NCBI GenBank assembly: GCA_001464895.1
Contig: LNEE01000006.1
Location: 1 to 64,000, forward strand
Reading direction: 5' to 3'
DNA length: 64,000 bases
Source: Betaproteobacteria bacterium Ga0077532
GTDB taxonomy: Bacteria > Pseudomonadota > Gammaproteobacteria > Burkholderiales > Ga0077523
Made by a program: the position numbers and the translations under genes
Shown: piece by piece, positions 25,747 through 34,555 of the stretch
Layout of the letters: each line of letters starts with the position of its first letter
Numbering within the stretch: position 1 is the stretch's first letter
The notes under the pieces: model-generated
Database searches by the model: none
Seen by the model: the letters and a program-made list of their open reading frames with translations, nothing else
Told to the model about the DNA's origin: nothing

Positions 25747-27750
25747 ATGGCCATATCATCCCCAGGCTTGGGTTCGAACCTCGACGTCTCGTCGATCGTG
25801 TCGCAGTTGATGGCGATCGAACGGCAGCCGGTGAACCGGCTGAACGTGCGCGAGGCGAGCTTCCAGGCGCAAGTGTCGGCGTATGGAAACATACGGTCGG
25901 CGCTGTCGTCGTTTCAGGGGACGGTGGATGCACTGGCATCGGCGTCGCGCTTCCAGACCCGCACCGCGAGTTCTTCCGACACGACAGTCGCCTCGGCGTC
26001 GGCCTCGTCAACTGCGCAATCTGGGACGGTCAATCTCGACATCCTCAAGGTTGCCCAGAATCAGGTGCTCGCCGCCACCGGGCAGGCGAGCACGACCGCA
26101 AGCATCGGCAGTGGAGCATCGACGGAGATCCGCTTCGAGTTCGGCGCGATCACCGGCGGCACCCTGACCAACGGGCAGTACACCGGCGCCAGCTTCGCCC
26201 CCGACGGAACGGCCCTCACGGGTACCGTGACGATCGATGCAAGCAACAACTCGCTGGTCGGCATCAAGGACGCAATCAACGGCGCCGGGATCGGAGTCAA
26301 GGCGAGCATCGTAGGGGATGGTTCCGCGAATCCTTTCCGGCTGGTCCTGCAGTCGTCGACGAGCGGCGCTGCAGGCAGCATGAGGATCACCGTCACCGGC
26401 GACACCGCACTTCAGGACCTGCTTGCCAACGATCCCGCGGGCGTCCAAGCCTTGACGCAGACCGCGGCGGCCCAGGATGCGGAGCTGACGGTGAACGGGC
26501 TGTCGGTCACCAGCAAGTCGAACTCGCTGGCCGATGTCATTCAGGGCGTCACCTTGAACATCGTGAAGGCCGGGACCGCATCGATCGCCGTGGGCCGCGA
26601 TACCAGCGCGGCGCAGAAGGGCGTCCAGGACTTCGTGAAGGCGTTCAACGATCTGAACTCTCTCCTCGTCAACGCAAGCGCCGCCAGCCCGGCGACGAGC
26701 TCGGGTCAGACCGGGACGAGTGGCCCACTCAACGGTGATGCGGCGGTACGGTCCATCCAGACGCAACTGCGCAGCGTGCTGGCCGAATCTCTGGGCCAGG
26801 GATTCTCCCTCCGGACGCTGTCGCAGGTTGGCATCACCTTCCAGCGGAACGGGAGTCTTGCTCTCGATGCAGGCCAGCTTTCGACGGCGGCGACCACCAA
26901 TCCGGATGGGCTCGCCGCCCTCTTTGCGACCTCGGGAACTGCCACTGACAGCCTCATGACCGTCCGGCGCCAGTCTGCGGCCACGAAGGCCGGCAACTAC
27001 GCGGTCGACATCACCCAGCTCGCCACGCAGGGGCGCCTCACGGGCTCGGCCGCAGCCAATCTGACCATCACCAGCGGTGTGAACGATCGGCTCACCCTGA
27101 CCGTCGACGGCACCTCCGCCTCGGTGAACATTCCTGCGGGGACGTACACGGCGGACTCCCTGTCGGCGGTGGTCCAGTCCGCAGTGAACGGCAACGCCAC
27201 GCTGAGCGCAGCAGGAAAGGGTGTTGTCATCGAGAACACTGGCGGAATCCTGTCCATCGTTTCCAGGCGTTTCGGCAGCGATTCCGCTGTCGCAATCGCC
27301 GGCATCGGTGCGGCGGATCTGCTCGGTTCATCCCCGACCGCATCCAGCGGAGTCGACGTCGCCGGTACCATCAACGGATTGGCGGCAACAGGCTCCGGAC
27401 AGGTGCTCACCGGCGCGGACAGCAGCGTCACGGAGGGACTCGAAGTGGAAGTGACCGGAGGCAGTACCGGTTCGCGCGGAAGCGTGACCGTGGGCAAGGG
27501 CTTTGCATCTCGCATCAGTGAGGTGGTGGAGGGCTTTCTATCGAGCACCGGGCCGCTGTCGAGTCGGACCGCTGGCATCAACCGATCGATCGACGATATC
27601 TCCAAGCAGCGGGAGACGCTCGAACGGCGGTTGACGGGCGTACAGGCCCGCTACCTGGCGCAGTTCACCGCCCTCGACGTGATGCTGTCCGGTATGCGGC
27701 AGACGAGTTCGTTCCTCACCCAGCAACTCGAGACACTCAACCGGGCTTGA
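25747..27750 (+). CDS. fliD: Flagellar filament cap protein FliD (hook-associated protein 2)
   Basis: It caps the growing filament and helps flagellin fold. The 667-residue protein has the conserved N-terminus SSPGLGSNLDVSSIVSQLMAIERQP and the C-terminal coiled segment (INRSIDDISKQRETLERRLTGVQARYLAQFTALDVMLSGMRQTSSFLTQQLETL). The central part is a long Ser/Thr/Ala-rich variable region, somewhat larger than the E. coli protein. The next gene encodes the FliS chaperone. Confidence 0.95.
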   Translation: MAISSPGLGSNLDVSSIVSQLMAIERQPVNRLNVREASFQAQVSAYGNIRSALSSFQGTVDALASASRFQTRTASSSDTTVASASASSTAQSGTVNLDILKVAQNQVLAATGQASTTASIGSGASTEIRFEFGAITGGTLTNGQYTGASFAPDGTALTGTVTIDASNNSLVGIKDAINGAGIGVKASIVGDGSANPFRLVLQSSTSGAAGSMRITVTGDTALQDLLANDPAGVQALTQTAAAQDAELTVNGLSVTSKSNSLADVIQGVTLNIVKAGTASIAVGRDTSAAQKGVQDFVKAFNDLNSLLVNASAASPATSSGQTGTSGPLNGDAAVRSIQTQLRSVLAESLGQGFSLRTLSQVGITFQRNGSLALDAGQLSTAATTNPDGLAALFATSGTATDSLMTVRRQSAATKAGNYAVDITQLATQGRLTGSAAANLTITSGVNDRLTLTVDGTSASVNIPAGTYTADSLSAVVQSAVNGNATLSAAGKGVVIENTGGILSIVSRRFGSDSAVAIAGIGAADLLGSSPTASSGVDVAGTINGLAATGSGQVLTGADSSVTEGLEVEVTGGSTGSRGSVTVGKGFASRISEVVEGFLSSTGPLSSRTAGINRSIDDISKQRETLERRLTGVQARYLAQFTALDVMLSGMRQTSSFLTQQLETLNRA

Positions 27751-27819
27751 TTTCCGCCTGAGAGACATGTCCGCCGGCAATGGGCGTCCCGCCCGTGTCG
27801 GAGAACGAAGACTTAGAAG

Positions 27820-28281
27820 ATGACCAACGTGATCGATCATGCTCTGAAGACCTACGCTCGCATGGACGTCGAAACCGGTGTGGCCGGCGCGACGCCCGAG
27901 ATGCTGATCGTGATGCTCTACGACGGAGCGCTCCGTTCGATCGCAACCGCCAGGGTCCGCATGGAGGAAGGCGATCAGCAGGCCAAGGGACAAGCGATCT
28001 CCAAGGCGATCGGCATCATCGAGGAAGGCCTTCGCGGATCTCTAGATGCCGCTGCCGGCGGCGAACTCGGTTCGAACCTGAGCGATCTCTACGAGTACAT
28101 GAGTCACCGCCTGATGCTCGCGAATCTGCGCAACGATCCGTCCATGCTCGACGAGGTATCGGATCTCCTGCGCGCGCTCAAGACCGCGTGGGATGGCCTC
28201 ATCAACCCGCAGGGCGCGAACGTCGCCGAGGTTCGGGACGCGCCGCCTGCGCGATCTTCCACCAGCTACGGCAGGGTCTGA
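27820..28281 (+). CDS. fliS: Flagellar export chaperone FliS
   Basis: It binds the C-terminal helix of flagellin in the cytoplasm and stops premature polymerisation. The 153-residue all-helical protein carries the family core TPEMLIVMLYDGALRSIATARVRMEEGD and the YEYMSHRLMLANLRND segment. The C-terminal 20 residues are a disordered extension. It is followed 4 bp later by fliT. Confidence 0.95.
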   Translation: MTNVIDHALKTYARMDVETGVAGATPEMLIVMLYDGALRSIATARVRMEEGDQQAKGQAISKAIGIIEEGLRGSLDAAAGGELGSNLSDLYEYMSHRLMLANLRNDPSMLDEVSDLLRALKTAWDGLINPQGANVAEVRDAPPARSSTSYGRV

Positions 28282-28285
28282 CCAC

Positions 28286-28612
28286 GTGTCATCCGAAGCG
28301 GTCGTTGCAGCCTATGCGGAAGTCCTGGCGCTTACCGAACGAATGCTCGAGGCGGCTCGTGGGAACGATTGGGATGCCCTGGTCCGGATCGAGCAGGAGC
28401 GTGATCGACAGGTCGCGTTGCTGCGGCAGCAGGATGTCGACCCCGGGCGGGTTCCGGCGCTCCGCGCACGCAAGCGCGAGCTGATCGAAGCGATCATGGC
28501 CCGCGATGCCGATGTCCGCAGCCTCACGGAGGACTGGATGCACGAGTTGCGCGAGATTCTCGAAAGCGCCGGCAACGTCCAGAAGCTGCACAAGACCTAC
28601 GACCAGGGCTGA
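28286..28612 (+). CDS. fliT: Flagellar protein FliT-like chaperone
   Basis: This short helical protein of 108 residues is in the position of FliT, the FliD-specific export chaperone that in enterics also modulates FlhDC. Sequence similarity within the family is weak; the pattern of charged helices (MLEAARGNDWDALVRIEQERDRQVALLR) and the gene order fliD-fliS-fliT support the name. The GTG start lies 4 bp after fliS and has only a weak SD (AGGG). Confidence 0.8.
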   Translation: MSSEAVVAAYAEVLALTERMLEAARGNDWDALVRIEQERDRQVALLRQQDVDPGRVPALRARKRELIEAIMARDADVRSLTEDWMHELREILESAGNVQKLHKTYDQG

Positions 28613-28687
28613 GCACCCGAGGTCGATTGACGGTGTCTCCTGGCACCTGCACACTCTCCCGCATCGAAGAAACCTCATGCGCGGCCC

Positions 28688-29125
28688 GTGGATCCGATCG
28701 TCATCACCTGGCGTGAACTGCTGATCGCCGTCATTGCCGTGCTGGCCGTGTACGCGGCCGAGCTCCTGCTCCTGCTGCGCTTCGGCCGTCAGCCGCGCCT
28801 TCCGTTTCGCACGCGCTCGCGCCCCGATCCCGCTTCACAACCTCAGCAAGCGTATGCGCTTGGTCACCTCCGGGAAGAGGTCACCGAGCTGCGCCGTACA
28901 GTGGCGACGCTTCGGATGGAACTCGAGGCATTGCAGAAGAATTCCGCGCGTGTCGCGCCATCTTCATCGACGCTGTCTTCTCCGGCACCGTCGTCCCAGA
29001 CACCCTACGCCCAGGCGATTCAGCTTGCCCGCGAAGGCGGCGATGCTGTGGCGCTGGCGCGGGACTGCGGGATCTCCCGGGGTGAGGCCGAACTGATCGT
29101 GGCGCTCCACAGCACGCGGCACTGA
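28688..29125 (+). CDS. DUF2802 family membrane-anchored protein
   Basis: This protein has 145 residues. An N-terminal membrane segment (about 9-30, LLIAVIAVLAVYAAELLLLL) is followed by a coiled segment (about 60-85) and a C-terminal helix-turn-helix-like stretch (AIQLAREGGDAVALARDCGISRGEAELIVAL). DUF2802 genes are regularly found in betaproteobacterial flagellar clusters, but no function is established. The start is taken at GTG 28688; the SD is poor, so a nearby alternative is possible. Confidence 0.75.
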   Translation: MDPIVITWRELLIAVIAVLAVYAAELLLLLRFGRQPRLPFRTRSRPDPASQPQQAYALGHLREEVTELRRTVATLRMELEALQKNSARVAPSSSTLSSPAPSSQTPYAQAIQLAREGGDAVALARDCGISRGEAELIVALHSTRH

Positions 29126-29151
29126 GCAGGGTGCTGAGCGCTTTGTCAGGC

Positions 29152-29184
29152 CGCAACCTGCCTCGCGAATAGGTTGCGAATTTT
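29152..29184 (+). terminator. Hairpin terminator after the DUF2802 gene
   Basis: CGCAACCT (29152-29159) pairs with AGGTTGCG (29171-29178) and is followed by AATTTT. It separates the fliS-fliT-DUF2802 transcript from the fliK-like gene, which starts 155 bp further on. Confidence 0.5.
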
Positions 29185-29338
29185 CCTCCTGGGATGATCT
29201 GCATGGAGCATCCACCAGTCGGACCGAGTGGAGCGTGCTGGTAGGAGTTGTGTTCCGTTTTGCATCGGTCCGTTGCGGGCGAGCGTCCGCAGGCGCGGGC
29301 GGGTGCCCAGTCTCACCCGATAGCGAGAGGACACCCGC

Positions 29339-30409
29339 TTGGAGAGCATCACACCGCTGCGCGCACCCGTTGCACTGGCTGGCTCCCCGAGACCAGTCCT
29401 CGAGGGCAGGCCCGAGATCGCAGGGCAGGTGCTCGCCCTTCCCGCCGGTGCCTCCGTGGACGCCGTCATCGTCGGGCGGCCGACACGGGATGTGGTGCTG
29501 CTGGACGTTGCCGGCCAGCTCTTCCAGACGACGCTTCCCGACGGCGCGGTGCAGGACGGGGCCAGCAAGCTTCCGCTGGTGGTGCTGCGTGGAGGGGAGA
29601 GACCAGCCTTCCTGCTTGACCGAGGTGCAGCCGAGCCGGCGGCAACGCCCTCTGCGCGCGTCGACCTCAGCACAGCAGGTAGCAGGCTGGGCGCCGCGGT
29701 TGCTGCGGCGACCAAGGGGCAGGAGGGTGCCCAGCCGGCCGTCTCGGCGACACCGTTGCTGCCAGGGCCCCCTGCGGATGCCGACGGTCTGGTGCCCCCC
29801 CTCAGGCAGGCTGTGGAGGGAAGTGGACTCTTCTACGAGTCCCATCAGGCGGAATGGGTCGCCGGCCGCCGCCCGCTCGAGGCTATCCGGAGTGAGCCGC
29901 AGGCGATGGCGGGCCGGCAACTCGCGCAAGGCGAGGGCGAGCCCACCGGGGCGGTCGCGCCAAGATCCGAGGGCACCGCGGCAACGGCATCGCCGATGTC
30001 TGCTGCGGAGGCCCGGTCGTCCGTGGATGCAAACTCCCCACCGGCGCCCGCAATCGCGCAACTGGTCGACCGACAGTTGCAGACCCTCGCCGGCCAGCCG
30101 ATCGCGTGGAGCGGGCAGGTGTGGCCCGGGCAGACGATGGAATGGCAGATCGAAGAGGATCAGTCGGATGAGGCGCAGGACATGCCGAACCAGGCATGGA
30201 CCTCGAAGCTGCGCCTGACGTTGCCGAATCTGGGCGAGGTCGAACTGCGCGTCGGGCTGCGGGACGAGCGCTTGTCCGTGCGAGTGACCTCGGGCGTCGA
30301 GCATGTGCCCGCGTTCAGGGAATCTGCGGACGTGCTGCGGAGCGCGCTGGCCGCGCGCGGCCTGTCGCTCACCGCCCTCGAGGTTGGGCCCGATGGCGAC
30401 GACGCCTGA
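29339..30409 (+). CDS. FliK-like flagellar hook-length control protein
   Basis: In the 356-residue protein the C-terminal part (about 240-350, with VWPGQTMEWQIEEDQ, LRLTLPNLGEVELRVGLRDERLSVRVTSG) matches the flagellar hook-length control C-terminal domain; the N-terminal and central parts are Pro/Ala-rich and poorly conserved, as in FliK. The TTG start is supported by GAGAGGA 8 nt upstream. The canonical fliK usually sits with fliJ/fliL, so this copy next to a FlhB-like gene may be a second, specialised member. It overlaps the next gene by 17 nt. Confidence 0.72.
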   Translation: MESITPLRAPVALAGSPRPVLEGRPEIAGQVLALPAGASVDAVIVGRPTRDVVLLDVAGQLFQTTLPDGAVQDGASKLPLVVLRGGERPAFLLDRGAAEPAATPSARVDLSTAGSRLGAAVAAATKGQEGAQPAVSATPLLPGPPADADGLVPPLRQAVEGSGLFYESHQAEWVAGRRPLEAIRSEPQAMAGRQLAQGEGEPTGAVAPRSEGTAATASPMSAAEARSSVDANSPPAPAIAQLVDRQLQTLAGQPIAWSGQVWPGQTMEWQIEEDQSDEAQDMPNQAWTSKLRLTLPNLGEVELRVGLRDERLSVRVTSGVEHVPAFRESADVLRSALAARGLSLTALEVGPDGDDA

Positions 30410-30728
30410 CCCGCGATCGGCGGCGGTTGCCCTCGCCTACGAGGCGTCCGAGGGCGCTCCGCGCGTGGTGGCCAGAGGGCGTGGTGTTCTCGCGCAGGCG
30501 ATCATCGAGAAGGCGCGCGACGCTGGCGTCTTCGTGCATGAGTCACCGGAGCTGGTGGCGCTGCTCATGCAGGTGGATCTCGATGCGCGCATCCCGCCGC
30601 AGCTCTATGTCGCGATCGCGGAACTGCTCGCCTGGGTGTATCGCCTGGAGCGCGGCGATGTCACGGAGAGCGAGGGGCCGCTCCTCACCCTTCCAACTGG
30701 TGAATCAGGTCCGCTTCCAGGCGAATGA
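30393..30728 (+). CDS. FlhB C-terminal-domain homologue (FhlB-like)
   Basis: This 111-residue stand-alone version of the cytoplasmic domain of the flagellar export switch FlhB carries AVALAYEASEGAPRVVARGRG and DAGVFVHESPELVALLMQVDLDARIPPQLYVAIAELLAWVY. The autocleavage motif NPTH of true FlhB is absent, and there are no membrane segments. Family members sit beside fliK-like genes and can partly replace the FlhB domain in some bacteria. Its last 44 nt overlap the 3' end of the convergent glnD gene. Confidence 0.82.
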   Translation: MATTPDPRSAAVALAYEASEGAPRVVARGRGVLAQAIIEKARDAGVFVHESPELVALLMQVDLDARIPPQLYVAIAELLAWVYRLERGDVTESEGPLLTLPTGESGPLPGE

Positions 30729-33279
30729 CCTTCTTCGAATCCCGCAAGGCCTCGCCCTTCAACAGGAAGACATCCTCTGCACGTGCGCCAAGCGTGTTGA
30801 TCTTGGCATTCTGGACGTGGATACCGTACTCGGCCAGTGTCCTAGCCACCCGGGACAGCAGTCCTGGCCGGTCGCCCGCGATCAGCGATAGGTAGTGATA
30901 GGTGCCTCTCTCGTCGGGGCGGATGGTCACCTCGGGCGTCAGCGGGAACGCCTTCAGCTGACGCGAAACCCGACCTCGCGTGGGTGGTTCGGGTGGTGCC
31001 GCGGAGCGCAGTCGTTCGCTCAACTCGTGCTCGACGTAGCTGATGACATCGCGATAGTGTGATCTGGTCTGTGCGGGATCCATCACCAGAAAATGGTCGA
31101 GCGCATAGCCGTCGCGCGTCGTGTAGATCCGTGCCTCGACAATGCTGTACGAGAGGCGTTCGAAAAAGCTGCACATGCGCGCGAACATCAGCGGTTGATC
31201 GGGTGAGTAGATCAGCAGCTCGAGACCCTCGCCGATCGGGGACAGACGGGCTTTCACCACGGGTTCGCGCGTATCTGCGCGATAGAACAGATGGCGCGTG
31301 TGCCATGCGATGTCGCCCGGTTCGTGCCTCAGGAAGTAGCTGTCGCCGAGACGCGCCCAGAGCTTCTCTTCCGCACCCTCCGGCAGCGCGTAGGCCCGCA
31401 GGCGGACGCGTACGCGCTCCTTTCGATCCTGCACCGATCCCTCGATCGGCGCTTCCGAGCCTCCGATGGCCCGTTGGGCTGCGCGGAACAGATCTTCGAG
31501 GAGCTTGCCTTTCCAGGCATTCCACACCTTTGGGCTCGTCCCGCGGATGTCCGCGACGGTGAGCAGATAGAGTCCGACGAGGCGTCGCTCGGTCGAGACC
31601 ATGTCGGCGAATCGACGGATCACGGCCGGATCGGACAGGTCCTGCTTCTGCGCCGTGGAGGACATCTTGAGGTGGTGTTCCACCAGCCACGCCACCAGGT
31701 CGGCGTCCTCGGCGGCGAGGCCGTGCGCGCGGCAGAACCGCAAGGCATCGGCCCGTCCCAGTGTGGAGTGGTCGCCGCCACGACCCTTGGCGATGTCGTG
31801 GAAGAGGCCCGCCAGATACAGCACCTCCGGACGCGCGAAGTCCGCCATCAGCCGTGAGCACATCGGGTACTCGTGGGCCATGTCCGGGATCGCGAACCGG
31901 CGCAGGTTCCGCACCACGAGCAGGATGTGCTCGTCGACCGTGTAGACGTGGAAGAGATCGTGTTGCATGCGTCCGACGATCCTGCCGAAGGCGGGCAGAT
32001 AAAGCCCGAGCATCCCGAAGCGGTTCATACGTCGGAGTGTGCGGGCCACGCCGGATGGCTCTCGCATCATCAGCATGAACAGCTCGCGGTGCCGTGGTTC
32101 CTGGCGGAACGCCGCGTTCACGTGCCTGCGCGCATGCCAGAGTGCCCGCTGCGTCGATGCTGCGAGGCCCTTCACCTCGGGGTGCTGCTGCCAGAGGAGG
32201 AACGTTTCCAGAACAGCGGAAGGTTCCCGGTCGAACAGGTCCGGCTGCGCAAGCTCGAGCAACTCGTTGCTGATGCGGAAGCGCTCGTTGATCGCCACTG
32301 GCGCGGCATCGGGCGGGGGGAAGAGACGGATCCGCAGATTTGCCAGCACGATGCTCGACAACTGCAGCACTGCCTTCGCGGTGCGATAGAAGCGTTGCAT
32401 GAGCTGTTCGCTGGCTCGCCGCGCCACGGATTCCTTCATGCCCATGCGTTCTGCTATGCGCGTCTGCAGGTCGAACAGCAGGCGGTCCTCGCGGCGCCCG
32501 ACGAGATGGTGCAGCTGGATCCTGAGCGATTGCAGCACGGCTTCGTGGCGGGACAGACGGGTGGCTTCGGCCATCGTGAGGATGCCGTGGGCGGTGAGGT
32601 CGCGCCACGACGCGCCCATGCCGCTCGCGCGTGCCACCCACAGAATCACCTGAAGGTCGCGGAGGCCGCCCGGATTCTCCTTGAGGTTGGGTTCGAGGCT
32701 GTACGCGATGTCATTGAACCGCGTGTGGCGCTGGTGCTGTTCGAGCAGCTTGGCTTCGCAGAAGGCGCGAGGGTCCAGGGACTGCTGGTAGGCCGCGCGG
32801 AAGCGATCGAACAGGAGCGGGTCTCCGGCGAGCAATCTCGCTTCGAGCAGGTTCGTCTGGATAGTGATGTCCTGTTTCGCCTGGAGGATGCACTCGGAGA
32901 TCGTGCGTGTGCTCTGGCCGATCTCCAGCCCGAGATCCCATAGTGTCCCGACGAACTTTTCGATCGCAGGCTGCTGGGCGCCGATTGCGCCGTCGCCCAG
33001 GAGAATCAGGAGGTCCACATCGGAGTGAGGAAACAGCTGACCGCGCCCGTAGCCGCCCACCGCAACGAGCGCCGCGCCCGCAGGCATCAGTCCGCCCCAC
33101 GCTTCACGCAGCAGTCCGTCCACGAGGTCGGCCATGCGTGAGAGCAGGACGGCCGGTTGCCCCGTCTCGTCGAACCGTCGGGCGAGACGCTCCCTTCCTT
33201 CCTTCAGGGCTGTCCGGCTGCGGGCGACGAACTCGCGGGTGTCGAACGCGTCGGGATTCACGCGCGGTGCGAGATTCAT
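30685..33279 (-). CDS. glnD: Bifunctional [protein-PII] uridylyltransferase / uridylyl-removing enzyme
   Basis: This is the central nitrogen sensor that uridylylates PII proteins when glutamine is low and removes UMP when it is high. The 864-residue protein has the nucleotidyltransferase motif GGYGRGQLFPHSDVDLLIL (about 75-93, with D87 and D89), an HD phosphohydrolase domain (GLFHDIAKGRGGDHS), and two C-terminal ACT domains that sense glutamine. It is 6 bp after map on the same strand and convergent with, and overlapping, the flhB-like gene. Confidence 0.96.
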   Translation of the reverse strand: MNLAPRVNPDAFDTREFVARSRTALKEGRERLARRFDETGQPAVLLSRMADLVDGLLREAWGGLMPAGAALVAVGGYGRGQLFPHSDVDLLILLGDGAIGAQQPAIEKFVGTLWDLGLEIGQSTRTISECILQAKQDITIQTNLLEARLLAGDPLLFDRFRAAYQQSLDPRAFCEAKLLEQHQRHTRFNDIAYSLEPNLKENPGGLRDLQVILWVARASGMGASWRDLTAHGILTMAEATRLSRHEAVLQSLRIQLHHLVGRREDRLLFDLQTRIAERMGMKESVARRASEQLMQRFYRTAKAVLQLSSIVLANLRIRLFPPPDAAPVAINERFRISNELLELAQPDLFDREPSAVLETFLLWQQHPEVKGLAASTQRALWHARRHVNAAFRQEPRHRELFMLMMREPSGVARTLRRMNRFGMLGLYLPAFGRIVGRMQHDLFHVYTVDEHILLVVRNLRRFAIPDMAHEYPMCSRLMADFARPEVLYLAGLFHDIAKGRGGDHSTLGRADALRFCRAHGLAAEDADLVAWLVEHHLKMSSTAQKQDLSDPAVIRRFADMVSTERRLVGLYLLTVADIRGTSPKVWNAWKGKLLEDLFRAAQRAIGGSEAPIEGSVQDRKERVRVRLRAYALPEGAEEKLWARLGDSYFLRHEPGDIAWHTRHLFYRADTREPVVKARLSPIGEGLELLIYSPDQPLMFARMCSFFERLSYSIVEARIYTTRDGYALDHFLVMDPAQTRSHYRDVISYVEHELSERLRSAAPPEPPTRGRVSRQLKAFPLTPEVTIRPDERGTYHYLSLIAGDRPGLLSRVARTLAEYGIHVQNAKINTLGARAEDVFLLKGEALRDSKKVIRLEADLIHQLEG

Positions 33280-33285
33280 GACGGT

Positions 33286-34080
33286 TCAGGCCGCTGGCGC
33301 AGGCGGTGCACCATCCGAAAGCGTCAACACCTCGAATCCGTCATCGGTCACGAGAACGGTGTGTTCCCACTGGGCCGAGAGGCTGTGGTCCTTCGTGACC
33401 ACGGTCCAGCCATCCCCGAGCTGTCGGATACCAGCCTTACCGGCGTTGATCATCGGCTCGATCGTGAAGGTCATGCCGGCCTGGAGCTTGAGCCCCGTTG
33501 CAGGCTTTCCGTAGTGGAGCACCTGCGGTTCCTCGTGGAACCGCCGGCCGATGCCATGGCCGCAGAACTCGCGCACGATGCTGAAACCGTTGGCCTCGGC
33601 GTGCGTCTGGATCACGTGTCCGACGTCACCCAGGTGCACACCCGGACGCACCATGCGGATACCGCGCCACATGCACTCGTAGGTGATGTCGCAGAGCCGC
33701 CTCGCCTGGATGGAAGGTTCTCCCACATGGAACATGCGACTCGTGTCCCCATGAAAGCCGTCCTTGATCACCGTGATGTCGATGTTCACGACGTCGCCGT
33801 TCTTGAGCGCTTTCGCACCGGGAACCCCGTGACAAACGACGTGATTCACGGAGGTGCAGATGCTCTTGGGGTAGGGCTTGTAGCCGGGCGGGGCGTAGTT
33901 CAGGGGCGCGGGGACGCAGCCCTGAACGTTCACCATGTAGTCATGGCAGAGTCGGTCGAGTTCGTCGGTGGTGACTCCGGCCTTCACGTGGGGGCCGATG
34001 AAGTCGAGGACTTCGGCAGCAAGGCGCCCCGCGACGCGCATTCTCTGGATATCTTCTGGAGACTTTATGTTGACCGACAT
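33286..34080 (-). CDS. map: Methionine aminopeptidase, type I
   Basis: It removes the initiator methionine from new proteins. The 264-residue protein includes HGVPG, the metal ligands in GDVVNIDITVIKDGFHGDTSRMF, FCGHGIGRRFHEEP and FTIEPM. The start MSVNIKSPEDIQRMRVAGR lines up with E. coli Map; in-frame GTG/ATG codons at 34095 and 34092 could extend it by a few residues. It is followed by glnD and is divergent from rimP over a 475-bp gap. Confidence 0.94.
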   Translation of the reverse strand: MSVNIKSPEDIQRMRVAGRLAAEVLDFIGPHVKAGVTTDELDRLCHDYMVNVQGCVPAPLNYAPPGYKPYPKSICTSVNHVVCHGVPGAKALKNGDVVNIDITVIKDGFHGDTSRMFHVGEPSIQARRLCDITYECMWRGIRMVRPGVHLGDVGHVIQTHAEANGFSIVREFCGHGIGRRFHEEPQVLHYGKPATGLKLQAGMTFTIEPMINAGKAGIRQLGDGWTVVTKDHSLSAQWEHTVLVTDDGFEVLTLSDGAPPAPAA

Positions 34081-34289
34081 GCTGGGCGACATCACCTAGG
34101 ACGCCCCGCGCGAACCTTCTCCGGCGCTACGAAGCCGTCGGGAGTCCGAAACCACGGGACAGGTTGCACCCGATTCGGGTGCTTGATCGGAAGACCGGGA
34201 ATTGCAGTGGGGAGCATCGGATCGACGCCTGCCCGACACCAGTTTCCAGCCAGCGTGACTCGACTTTCTCGGGAAACTCGAGCGCCGTG

Positions 34290-34295
34290 ATTATA
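34290..34295 (-). promoter_or_regulatory. -10 box upstream of map
   Basis: Minus-strand TATAAT, about 210 bp upstream of the map start codon. The -35 region (CTTCCG) is weak. A long leader is implied. Confidence 0.4.
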
Positions 34296-34519
34296 GCGAC
34301 GCAGTCGTTGCCCGGAAGCCTTGACATGGCCCCGCCTGCAGCCTTCCATGGATCGTCCAGGTGGGATCATGGAGTTCGGTCCGACCCCGCCATCCCTGGA
34401 CACGCTACGATGGCCTCCGCGAAAGGGCGCCCGAGTGCGTTCTAACGCGACGTTCACTACGTCTGCATTTTCTTCGATGCAACAGTCTGTTAACATGCCG
34501 CCCCTGTGCGAATTCGGGG

Positions 34520-34548
34520 AAATGGGCTGAGGGCCCATTTTTGTTTTT
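34520..34548 (+). terminator. Intrinsic terminator (attenuator) in the rimP leader
   Basis: AAATGGGC (34520-34527) pairs with GCCCATTT (34533-34540), followed by a T-rich tract interrupted by one G (34538-34548). It ends 7 nt before the rimP GTG, so the same hairpin can also hide the ribosome binding region. Leaders with terminators ahead of rimP have been described in proteobacteria; this one is probably of that kind and would control the whole rimP-nusA-infB operon. Confidence 0.75.
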
Positions 34549-34555
34549 GGGCGGC

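Larger units (their letters stand above)
34081..34555. other. Divergent map/rimP control region
   Basis: These 475 bp contain no convincing gene. They hold a minus-strand TATAAT at 34290-34295, a perfect GCACCCG/CGGGTGC hairpin near 34168-34184, a TTGACA at 34321-34326 with a poor -10 (TTCCAT), and the rimP leader with an intrinsic terminator at 34520-34548. The map transcript would have an untranslated leader of about 200 nt if it starts at the TATAAT. Confidence 0.6.
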
